Position numbers and translations under genes: made by a program. The notes under the pieces were generated by a model, which did no database searches, was not told the origin of the DNA, and saw nothing but the letters and a program-made list of their open reading frames with translations. Shown one piece after another: positions 10,414 through 19,999 of a stretch of DNA of 64,000 bases. Origin of the DNA: Amphibalanus amphitrite (lineage: Eukaryota; Arthropoda; Thecostraca; Balanomorpha; Balanidae); contig NW_024881866.1 in the NCBI RefSeq assembly GCF_019059575.1, positions 74,501-138,500 of the forward strand. The letters are read 5' to 3'. How positions within the stretch are numbered: the first letter of the stretch is position 1; every line of letters starts with the position of its first letter.

Positions 10414-11624
10414 GGTTAGGCTACCTGTGTCGAATTAATTAAAGTTTATTATGTCAAAGTTTCAAAACATCAATCCGGTCTGCATGTCTGACTGCTCGCA
10501 GAACGGTTCTAGAGGGAGTGTCAGCGCGCGCGGAACGGTCCTCAGATGTGTCCACTTTCAAGCGCGGAACGGTCCTACTGCGCCACCAGACTCCTCTCCC
10601 TCTCCCCTCCCCCCTGTCCGCTGGTCTATGTCAGACACCAGTACACCACTGACCTCCCCTACCCTCCCCTGACCTTCTCAGGTGCCAGCTGAGAAGCTGG
10701 TCGGCCTACAGAACCTGCTCGTTCACCTGCGGGACGTCTTGGCAGAGAACGCGCACCTCTAGCAGTACCGACACTGGGACGCTAAGAGGGTCAAGGTGGA
10801 GACCGCCCAGAACAGGGTATGTAACACAGACCGTAACACAAGCCGTAACGCAGGTCGTTACACAGGGCGTAAAATAGATTGAACACAGACCGTAACATAG
10901 ATCGAACACAGACCGTAACACTGGCTGCGTACGTGCGGGCACTCGGCCGGCCGGAACTGGGCTGGATCCATTGGGCAATGAACAGGTACTTTCTGTGGCA
11001 GCGTCACCGCTGCAGGTCAGTCAGGGACACACAGACACTGCACCCGGCGCCCTTGTGCATGGTACAGTGCTCGTGGGTTTTAGCGGTAGGTTTTGCACCT
11101 AGAAAATTTAGTGTACTTCAGGCTATATCTTCGTCGTCTTAAGCTTTTAAGTGTTGAAGATGCGATCGCCTTGTTGGGTAACAAGCCGGCCATGATCGTG
11201 TAAAATGGCTTCATCGTAGATCGATTAGTTTCTGAGATATAACCGGAAATGTAAAAGTGCAAAACCTACCGCTTAATCTCGCGAGACCTGTACCTGAGCC
11301 CTGAGCGCGCCCATGTGTCGCCCCCAGGGCGTGTCGCCGGACGGTTCTGTGTGTTGGACTGAAACCTGAACCTGCCTGAGTGTTATGCTATGACTCCCCA
11401 GGGCGTGTCGCCGGATGGGGCGGCCGGCTACCGGGACGGGCTGCGGCGGGCCACCAACGGCCACCCGCTCTCCGCCGAGGAGGTACAGAAGGTCGTCAGC
11501 CGGGTGAACCAGCTCTCCAGCTAGCGGCGCAGAGGTCAGTCACCGCACCGGGCGTATTGCACGGGGACCCTAACAGACGTCTCACTCCTTTCCCTCATCT
11601 CAGTTGTTCTTTCATTTTTTATTA

Positions 11625-12500
11625 TTACGAGCGAGCGAGCGCAGCGAGCGAAGTGAGTCTTTTCAATATAATGGAAAAATCTTAGTATGAGCGGCCCGCC
11701 TCGGCCCGGCCCGGCCTGTAACGCTTTTGAGAGGCTTATATCTCAGCAACCGCTGGACCGATTGGCCTGCGGTCTTTTTTGTTGGGTAGCCCCATCCCTT
11801 CTACCCCGTAATTGACTACTTTTGATACATCTCAGTGACCGTCGTGGCACGTGCCACGTGAAAAGTCAAGGAGGTTCAAGCTGTTTTGCAAAAGTAGTGA
11901 TTTTGAGAGGCTCATATCTCAGCAGCCGCTTGGGAGATTGACTTGCGGTAATTTTTGTAGGGTAGCAGCATCCCTTCTACCCAAAATAGGATACTCTCGA
12001 TGCATGTGAGTCACCCCCAGTGCACGTGCAAAATACAACAATAAGAGGTGCCAAATTTGTTCCCATTTCAGTAACTCGGTAATTACTGGGGCGATTTCGC
12101 TGAAACTTGGCATACAGGTAGGCACCCACCAGGCAATGCATTCCCATGTGTTGCGGTTAGGGTGCTGCTGCACGTGCGCACGTGCAGGGGGCGTTTCCAG
12201 ATCTCGAGAACGGCTGGGCCGATTGCGCTCAAATTTGGTACACGGTTGGGGACCAGTTAGTAGGGTGCCGTGCAAAAGTCATTTTGGACCCCGTTTACAC
12301 GTGCGCACGTGCAGAATGCCGCTTCCAGATCTCAGGAACGGCTGGGCCGATTACGTTCAAATTTGGCACACCGCTAGCGACCGGTTAGAAGGGTGCTTTG
12401 TGCAAGCCCGTTGGAAGCACCCTCTCGCCCTTCCGCACGTGCAGGGCTCACTATCTCGCTCGCTCGTTCTTAGCCCAAAAGGCGTTTTACTGGTTATAAA
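11625..12500. repeat. ~850-bp block present in units 1 and 2, absent in 3, 5 and 6
   Basis: Compared with units 3, 5 and 6 this block sits between TTAT copies. It begins with a GAGCGAGCGAGCG tract and ends near GCTCGCTCG. It contains two ~170-base repeats (about 11727 and 11897), then shorter monomers with the motif ACGGCTGGGCCGATT, and several CACGTG palindromes. Unit 7 keeps its first bases (TATTATTAC) before diverging at 47946, so loss in units 3-6 is at least as likely as gain in 1-2. Confidence 0.6.
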
Positions 12501-13115
12501 TAATGGAGATAGACCAGAGCATTTTCGGTGCATTTATTAGGGTCATGTTACTCCAACGGGGTTGCGTTGTCGGCACAGTCCTGTCTGGTCTGTGTGCTGC
12601 GGCGATGCTCTGCTATCCGGTGACCCAACGCCACTCTCCGCTGACCGAGTGTCGGCTCTCTGCTGACCGTGTAACGTCTGTCCGTCAGGGTGGTGGCCGT
12701 GAACGCCTGTCTGACGGCGCCGGAGGGCAGCGCCGGCCGGCTGCTGTCACTGCTGGACCAGCTGCGGCCGCCGGACGCCGGAGCGCTGCCCGACTGGGGT
12801 CTACATCCTGGTACGTCTCGGGAGCGGCACGGTGTGTGTTGGGTGCTTCTGACGGTCAGTTGTAGTAACTGTTAGTTCCTCTACTGGCCACCAGGTGAAA
12901 AGCGTATTAGCTGTACAGCAATGTAGAGTTGCTTCAGCTTTGGCGTAAACTTTCTCCCCTTCCGCTCACCATTCACCACCAGAGTCAGCAGCGTCTCGGC
13001 TGGCGGTCCAGTCAGTCAGGGCGAGTGTCTTCACTCGCCGCAGCGGGTCGGACCCATTACAGGGCAGCAGAGTTATCAGTTACCAAGCCGTGGCCTATAA
13101 AGAAAACCAGGAAAT

Positions 13116-16100
13116 AGTAGCAATTGCATATATGTAATGATTCTACTCTATTACGATTGAGCTAGCGAAACGTATTCATGTAACGTTTTTAATAGGCTTG
13201 TAAGTCAGCAACCTCTGGGCTGATTGACCTGCGTTACTCTTTGTTGCGCGTAATCCTATCCCTTCCATCTCGTTATTGACTACAACTGATGTATCTTGGT
13301 GAGTTATTGACTACAACTGATGTATCATGGTGAGCGTCGTGACACGTGCGACGTGAAGGGCCAAGAGTGTTCGTTATTCTGGTGCAGTAACGATTTTGGG
13401 TTGCTCATATATCTTGAACCCTGAACTGCCACGCCGATTGCGCTCAAATTTGGTACACTGTTTGGGACTGGTTGATAGGGATGTGTTTTTTTATAGCGCG
13501 CATGTGTTTTTTTATAGCGCGGAGAAAAAATAGGGATTGTTAGGGTTAAGCAGGCAGTCACCGATGTTAGATCCCTCTCTGGGTCCTTTCATAGGAGGTT
13601 ACGGTCCTGACCCGAGATAGCTGAGCTGTGTCGCAGCCCTGACCTCAGACAGCTGAGCTGTGCACGCCGTCGGCTCGGCCGTCAGTCGCCACAGCCGCTG
13701 ACGCCAGTGTCCAAACAGCTCCAAACAATATCCGGCCCTGTATAGCAGGATAAGCCATCAGAGGCGGCAGTGATCACCGGGACGGGCTGCATGGTACAGG
13801 ACGGGCTGGGAACACGTCAACTCCAGCATGACGTGTTCCCAGTGTACCTGCATGTAGTTTCTTTATTCCTCAGCAGTTGTCATCCCCTTGGCGTTAGTGT
13901 TTCGCGTCCCTCCATTGATCACTCCCGCCTCTGATGGCTTATCCTGCTATACAGGGCCGGATATTGTTTGGAGCTGTTTGGACACTGGCGTCAGCGGCTG
14001 TGGCGACTGACGGCCGAGCCGACGGCGTGCACAGCTCAGCTGTCTGAGGTCAGGGCTGCGACAAAGCTCAGCTATCTCGGGTCAGGACCGTGACCTATGA
14101 AAGGACCCAGAGAGGGATCTAACATCGGTGACTCCCTGCTTAACCCTTACAATCCCCACTTTTTTGTCCGCGACATAAAAAACACATGCGGTTAGGCTAC
14201 CTGTGTCGAATTAATTAAAGTTTATTATGTCAAAGTTTCAAAACATCAATCCGGTCTGCATGTCTGACTGCTCGCAGAACGGTTCTAGAGGGAGTGTCAG
14301 CGCGCGCGGAACGGTCCTCAGATGTGTCCACTTTCAAGCGCGGAACGGTCCTACTGCGCCACCAGACTCCTCTCCCTCTCCCCTCCCCCCTGTCCGCTGG
14401 TCTATGTCAGACACCAGTACACCACTGACCTCCCCTACCCTCCCCTGACCTTCTCAGGTGCCAGCTGAGAAGCTGGTCGGCCTACAGAACCTGCTCGTTC
14501 ACCTGCGGGACGTCTCGGCAGAGAACGCGCACCTCTAGCAGTACCGACACTGGGACGCTAAGAGGGTCAAGGTGGAGACCGCCCAGAACAGGGTATGTAA
14601 CACAGACCGTAACACAAGCCGTAACGCAGGTCGTTACACAGGGCGTAAAATAGATTGAACACAGACCGTAACATAGATCGAACACAGACCGTAACACTGG
14701 CTGCGTACGTGCGGGCACTCGGCCGGCCGGAACTGGGCTGGATCCATTGGGCAATGAACAGGTACTTTCTGTGGCAGCGTCACCGCTGCAGGTCAGTCAG
14801 GGACACACAGACACTGCACCCGGCGCCCTTGTGCATGGTACAGGGCTCGTGGGTTTTAGCGGTAGGTTTTGCACCTAGAAAATTTAGTGTACTTCAGGCT
14901 ATATCTTCGTCGTCTTAAGCTTTTAAGTGTTGAAGATGCGATCGCCTTGTTGGGTAACAAGCCGGCCATGATCGTGTAAAATGGCTTCATCGTAGATCGA
15001 TTAGTTTCTGAGATATAACCGGAAATGTAAAAGTGCAAAACCTACCGCTTAATCTCGCGAGACCTGTACCTGAGCCCTGAGCGCGCCCATGTGTCGCCCC
15101 CAGGGCGTGTTGCCGGACGGTTCTGTGTGTTGGACTGAAACCTGAACCTGCCTGAGTGTTATGCTATGACTCCCCAGGGCGTGTCGCCGGATGGGGCGGC
15201 CGGCTACCGGGACGGGCTTCGACGGGCCACCAACGGCCACCCGCTCTCCGCCGAGGAGGTACAGAAGGTCGTCAGCCGGGTGAACCAGCTCTCCAGCTAG
15301 CGGCGCAGAGGTCAGTCACCGCACCGGGCGTATTGCACGGGGACCCTAACAGACGTCTCACTCCTTTCCCTCATCTCAGTTGTTCTTTCATTTTTTATTA
15401 TTACGAGCGAGCGAGCGCAGCGAGCGAAGTGAGTCTTTTCAATAATAATGGAAAAATCTTAGTATGAGCGGCCCGGCCCGGCCCGGCCCGGCCCGGCCTG
15501 TAACGCTTTTGAGAGGCTTATATCTCAGCAACCGCTGGACCGATTGGCCTGCGGTCTTTTTTGTTGGGTAGCCCCATCCCTTCTACCCCGTAATTGACTA
15601 CTTTTGATACATCTCAGTGACCGTCGTGGCACGTGCCACGTGAAAAGTCAAGGAGGTTCAAGCTGTTTTGCAAAAGTAGTGATTTTGAGAGGCTCATATC
15701 TCAGCAGCCGCTTGGGAGATTGACTTGCGGTAATTTTTGTAGGGTAGCAGCATCCCTTCTACCCAAAATAGGATACTCTCGATGCATGTGAGTCACCCCC
15801 AGTGCACGTGCAAAATACAACAATAAGAGGTGCCAAATTTGTTCCCATTTCAGTAACTCGGTAATTACTGGGGCGATTTCGCTGAAACTTGGCATACAGG
15901 TAGGCACCCACCAGGCAATGCATTCCCATGTGTTGCGGTTAGGGTGCTGCTGCACGTGCGCACGTGCAGGGGGCGTTTCCAGATCTCGAGAACGGCTGGG
16001 CCGATTGCGCTCAAATTTGGTACACGGTTGGGGACCAGTTAGTAGGGTGCCGTGCAAAAGTCATTTTGGACCCCGTTTACACGTGCGCACGTGCAGAATG

Positions 16101-16897
16101 CCGCTTCCAGATCTCAGGAACGGCTGGGCCGATTACGTTCAAATTTGGCACACCGCTAGCGACCGGTTAGAAGGGTGCTTTGTGCAAGCCCGTTGGAAGC
16201 ACCCTCTCGCCCTTCCGCACGTGCAGGGCTCACTATCTCGCTCGCTCGTTCTTAGCCCAAAAGGCGTTTTACTGGTTATAAATAATGGAGATAGACCAGA
16301 GCATTTTCGGTGCATTTATTAGGGTCATGTTACTCCAACGGGGTTGCGTTGTCGGCACAGTCCTGTCTGGTCTGTGTGCTGCGGCGATGCTCTGCTATCC
16401 GGTGACCCAACGCCACTGTCCGCTGACCGAGTGTCGGCTCTCTGCTGACCGTGTAACGTCTGTCCGTCAGGGTGGTGGCCGTGAACGCCTGTCTGACGGC
16501 GCCGGAGGGCAGCGCCGGCCGGCTGCTGTCACTGCTGGACCAGCTGCGGCCGCCGGACGCCGGAGCGCTGCCCGACTGGGGTCTACATCCTGGTACGTCT
16601 CGGGAGCGGCACGGTGTGTGTTGGGTGTTTCTGACGGTCAGTTGTAGTAACTGTTAGTTCCTCTACTGGCCACCAGGTGAAAAGCGTATTAGCTGTACAG
16701 CAATGTAGAGTTGCTTCAGCTTTGGCGTAAACTTTCTCCCCTTCCGCTCACCATTCACCACCAGAGTCAGCAGCGTCTCGGCTGGCGGTCCAGTCAGTCA
16801 GGGCGAGTGTCTTCACTCGCCGCAGCGGGTCGGACCCATTACAGGGCAGCAGAGTTATCAGTTACCAAGCCTTGGCCTATAAAGAAAACCAGGAAAT
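13116..16897 (+). repeat. Tandem array unit 2 (3.78 kb)
   Basis: Same order as unit 1: near-palindrome 13500-14189, block A 14458-14592 with the same in-frame TAG, block B 15178-15300, the ~850-base block, and block C 16471-16592. Block B has CTTCGACGG where other units have CTGCGGCGG, two changes that keep the amino acids. The next unit starts at 16898 and is cut at 17006 by the LINE-A segment. Confidence 0.85.
13500..14189. repeat. Near-palindrome, unit 2
   Basis: Same structure as in unit 1. One base near the left arm's inner end differs (GGCGGCAGTGATCA). Confidence 0.85.
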
Positions 16898-17006
16898 AGT
16901 AGCAATTGCATATATGTAATGATTCTACTCTATTACGATTGAGCTAGCGAAGCGTATTCCTGTAACGTTTTAAATAGGCTTGTAAGTGAGCAACCGCTGG
17001 GCTGAT
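16866..17006. repeat. 141-bp duplication, left copy (LINE-A boundary)
   Basis: This stretch recurs at 31807-31947 with only a few differences. The two copies exactly bracket the LINE-A segment and everything nested in it. It could be an unusually long target duplication or the outcome of unequal exchange in the array. Confidence 0.7.
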
Positions 17007-17797
17007 CTGGCTAGCCCGTGCCCAGGGTGCTTATCTGGAGCATGCACTCTCTTCTCTAAGTTCCGAAGAATTTCAGGTATTTCAAGAATTCGCCATGGAA
17101 CTACCACCAGGGACTGGAGATGGCAGACCCCACGGTGGCGTGGCTTTTGTTTGCCGCCGTCAAGCGGGGCGCACATTTCGCGCTGTAGAGTGTAATGATT
17201 CTCGTATCTGTGGAGTTACGATTGTGGAGCTGAGCCGTCCTCTTATAACGATAATTGGCTGCTACATGCCGTACTGGAATTCATCTGCCGTAAATTTTGA
17301 AGAGTACACAATCCTGACGGGGAAGCTTGATGCATTATTCTCTTCGCTAAGACCCTCAGCTCCAGTGGTGCTTGTAGGCGATTTTAACTGTGCTCTGCCA
17401 CCACTGTCACCAGAACTGCGCCCACCGGGCTGGCACCGTCTTCGGGGTTTCTCTCCGCTGAGTCTTCTAATGCAAGACTTATTGGACGACCACGGACTGA
17501 CAGTCGCCGAGTTCCGGTTCTCGCAACCAGTGGCGTACACCTATGCTCGGGCTGGCGGCCAATCGCACATCGATCACATCGCTGTACCGCAATGTCTGGT
17601 GCCTCAAGTTCATGATTGTCGCATCGTAGTCCCCTGTGTGGACAACCTGAGCCCACATCTTCCGGTCCTTTGCAGCGTGGTGCTGCCGTCTGCCTCAGCT
17701 GGCACCAGTCTCGATGTTTCCAGCCCTCCACTGAATATGGGTTCCATCCATTCAGAAGTACTAGATTGGAGTTGTCCAGAAAAACTGCAGATATATT
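17007..17797 (+). pseudogene. LINE-A endonuclease part (5'-truncated)
   Basis: This is the endonuclease domain of a non-LTR retrotransposon ORF2, which nicks target DNA for reverse transcription. The frame is open from 16990. Recognisable motifs are HGGVAF (about 17130), GDFNCALP (about 17377), the SHIDHIAVP block (about 17563) and NLSPHLPVL (about 17645), matching the later catalytic motifs of apurinic-type endonucleases. The first motifs (N and E residues) are missing, so the copy is 5'-truncated. The frame is interrupted at 17798 by the BEL/Pao LTR and resumes in phase at 25823. Confidence 0.85.
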
Positions 17798-18559
17798 TGT
17801 CGCCACGATGTCCTCTGGTTTACATGCACTGACGACACTCGTGTTTTGAGACTGGCTGAGGGGGATTAGGAGGTCGAAATTGGGATAGGATTGGTGAGGA
17901 AGGCGACAGTCGCTGCCTGATCAAGGCTCCTCAGTGGCGAGGGCGCCGTGAGCAGACAGATCTACCGATACTTCGACGCCTCGATAGCGAGGTTGGCCGA
18001 AGCCGACCGGCCGCGCCCCTTGTATGGAAAGAGGCCCCTTTCCCCGGTCTCGATGGCGAAACGCGGGAAAAGAGTTAAGCCCTCGGTTTTCGCTGGCGAA
18101 ACACCGGTGGCCGCCCCCTCACACACCCCAACGAGGTGAGAAAAGCCGAGGTCCCCGGAAGTAGGACGGGTCACAGTAACACGCTTTTGTGGCCTGCCGT
18201 CAGTCCTCGCACTTCCGTCACTTCCGTCTCTCACTTCTCTCACAGCCACTGAGTTCAACCACTGGATATTTATTGTCACTTCTCACAATTCACTCCAGAA
18301 TCCAGCTTCACTCCGTACCCCCAACAGACCGCGTTACACGCACACATAGACTGAACCCGCCTACGACTCACGCGCCCGAGATCAGCTCGCTGGTGCCCCG
18401 CGGCGCGGGACACCAGCGACCAATCAGCGCGCTCCCCGCGCATGACCTCACCAGGTCAGACGCGCCTCGGGCGCCACGTGGCCGCAGCGGCCGGCTCGGC
18501 AGCCGCGCGGGCTGGCCGGCGACTCGGCGGGTACCGCTCAGCAGCGGTCGGTGACAACA
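17798..18559 (-). repeat. BEL/Pao 3' LTR
   Basis: It starts TGTCGCCACG and ends GGTGACAACA on the plus strand, giving TG...CA termini on both strands. It is identical in length to the LTR at 25056-25817. Short frames inside it are duplicated in both LTRs and are not genes. Confidence 0.92.
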
Positions 18560-18571
18560 TCCTCCCCCACC
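18560..18571 (-). promoter_or_regulatory. BEL/Pao polypurine tract
   Basis: The minus strand reads GGTGGGGGAGGA directly against the 3' LTR. This is the expected primer for plus-strand DNA synthesis. A second similar C-rich stretch lies at about 18738. Confidence 0.7.
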
Positions 18572-18973
18572 GTGTTGCACGGAAGAACAACACACAAACC
18601 CATGCACCGACGCGCTGCACAATTGTTGAACATCCAACAACACGTCTTTAGACCGCGAATCCCTCCGCGACAAAAATGAGTTTCACCGCTGAGAAACCTA
18701 AGCAAAACCAACGTTAGGGCAACAGAAATAAACCATTCTCCCCCACCGTCAGGGCCAATGACACGGCTCGGTCATAGCCACGTTTGTTGCCATGCGCGCT
18801 CTGTACGTTACCGATCATCCACACGGTGACCTAAAAGACCCCACGATCACGGGACCGTTGCTGATCCCCAGCCCCTCGAAATGGCGAGGCCACTGGGAAT
18901 CAGCAGAATATCTGATAGTTCGCCTCCTCGATGGCGAGGTTGATCTTGCGTGTTGCAAGATTCCGGCTTCCGT
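18572..18973 (-). other. BEL/Pao 3' untranslated region
   Basis: Lies between the integrase stop and the polypurine tract. No frame or structure is recognised in it. Confidence 0.6.
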
Positions 18974-19999
18974 TTACGTGCAGTCCTCCTCGAGGAAGCA
19001 TATCTTTGCGGTTGGCCGAGTGTAGACTTTCCCGCCGGATGTCCTCAGCTCCGCCGATCTCACTCTTCCGTCCCTACCTGGGAAAACTCGAACGACCCGC
19101 GCCAGGGGCCACGAGCCTCTGGTGAGGTTCGACTCTGCCATAAGTACGAGATCACCGACCCGCAGATTCCTCGTTTCTTTACGCCACTTGCTGCGACTTG
19201 TTAGGCTCGGTAGGTACTCTCGGGTCCACCGCTTCCATACGTGCTCCGCTAGCGCCTGTGACTGTCTCCATCGGCGACGGCTGGAGATCTCACCCTCTCT
19301 TGTCAGTGCCGGGGCGAGATGAGGTGAAGCGCAGCCCAGCAGGAAGTGATTGGGCGTTAGAGCCTCAGAGTCAGCCGGATCCGAGCTCACGTAGGTGAGC
19401 GGTCTGCTATTGACCATATGCTCTACCTCGGCGAACACGGTCAGCAGGACCTCATCGGTCAGCAGCTGCGAACCGACCACGGCCTGCAGGCATGTCCTGA
19501 CGGATCTCACCATTCGCTCCCAGACACCGCCCATGTGGCTAGCCGCTGGCGGGTTGAACCGCCAGTCGATCTCGAACGCGCTCATTCTCTCTGGCATGGC
19601 TGCTGATAGAGCCTGGAGCTCCTGGCGAAGCTCCCGGTCGCTACCGATGAAGTTCGTGCCGCGATCCGAGAAGATGACCGCCGGCTGCGACCTGCGCGCG
19701 AAGAAGCGCCTCAGAGCCATGATGCAGCTGTCGATGTCGAGAGCGTGCGCCACTTCCAAGTGCACAGCTCGAGTGGCCATGCATGTCACTAGCAGGCCAT
19801 ACCGTTTCTCCGTCTTACGGAATCGCTTCACCAGCAACGGTCCGAAGAAGTCTATGCCAGCGTTCTTGAACGGCCGACCAGCTTCTAGTCGCTGGCTCGG
19901 GAGGTCACCCATCCGCGGCGGCGTTGGTGTTGTCCTGCGTCGATGGCAGAAAGAACAGTCCCGGAGCTGCTTCTTCACTGCGGCGCGTCCCTGTGGCAT
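18974..19999 (-). CDS. BEL/Pao integrase C-terminal part (pol, shifted frame)
   Basis: This is the integrase core and C-terminal domain, which inserts the cDNA into the host genome. The core has the D-D-E arrangement: D in DFFGP (about residue 50), D in SDRGTNF (about residue 110) and E in GGVWERM (about residue 160). A BEL-type C-terminal domain follows (RVGDLVLMAE, about residue 285). The start shown is only where the frame opens. The protein is really the continuation of the long gag-pol frame, which overlaps it by 25 bases in another frame. The zinc-binding N-terminal part of integrase lies at the end of that frame. The two frames are separated by a small indel near 20,000-20,025; programmed frameshifting is less likely because BEL elements normally have a single frame. 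Confidence 0.9.
   Translation of the reverse strand: MPQGRAAVKKQLRDCSFCHRRRTTPTPPRMGDLPSQRLEAGRPFKNAGIDFFGPLLVKRFRKTEKRYGLLVTCMATRAVHLEVAHALDIDSCIMALRRFFARRSQPAVIFSDRGTNFIGSDRELRQELQALSAAMPERMSAFEIDWRFNPPAASHMGGVWERMVRSVRTCLQAVVGSQLLTDEVLLTVFAEVEHMVNSRPLTYVSSDPADSEALTPNHFLLGCASPHLAPALTREGEISSRRRWRQSQALAEHVWKRWTREYLPSLTSRSKWRKETRNLRVGDLVLMAESNLTRGSWPLARVVRVFPGRDGRVRSAELRTSGGKVYTRPTAKICFLEEDCT

Larger units (their letters stand above)
9339..13115 (+). repeat. Tandem array unit 1 (3.78 kb)
   Basis: In order the unit holds a leader with a 34-base tandem duplication (about 9500-9550), a 691-bp near-palindrome (9723-10413), exon-like block A (10682-10816), block B (11402-11524), a ~850-base block rich in CACGTG and NNCGGCTGGGCCGATT motifs (about 11625-12500), block C (12689-12810) and the terminal segment shared with 7330-7542. 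Block A carries an in-frame TAG in this copy, so it is broken. The unit is almost identical to unit 2. Confidence 0.85.

Noticed and set aside
10451..10978. Small frames in the array units, such as the 73-codon frame at 10451 and the 90-codon minus frame at 10706
   Set aside because: The first lies in the presumed intron before block A and the second is antisense to block A. Their conservation only reflects recent unit duplication.
11919..12540. 118- and 134-codon frames in units 1-2
   Set aside because: They cover the degenerate non-coding monomers on both strands and are absent from units 3-6.
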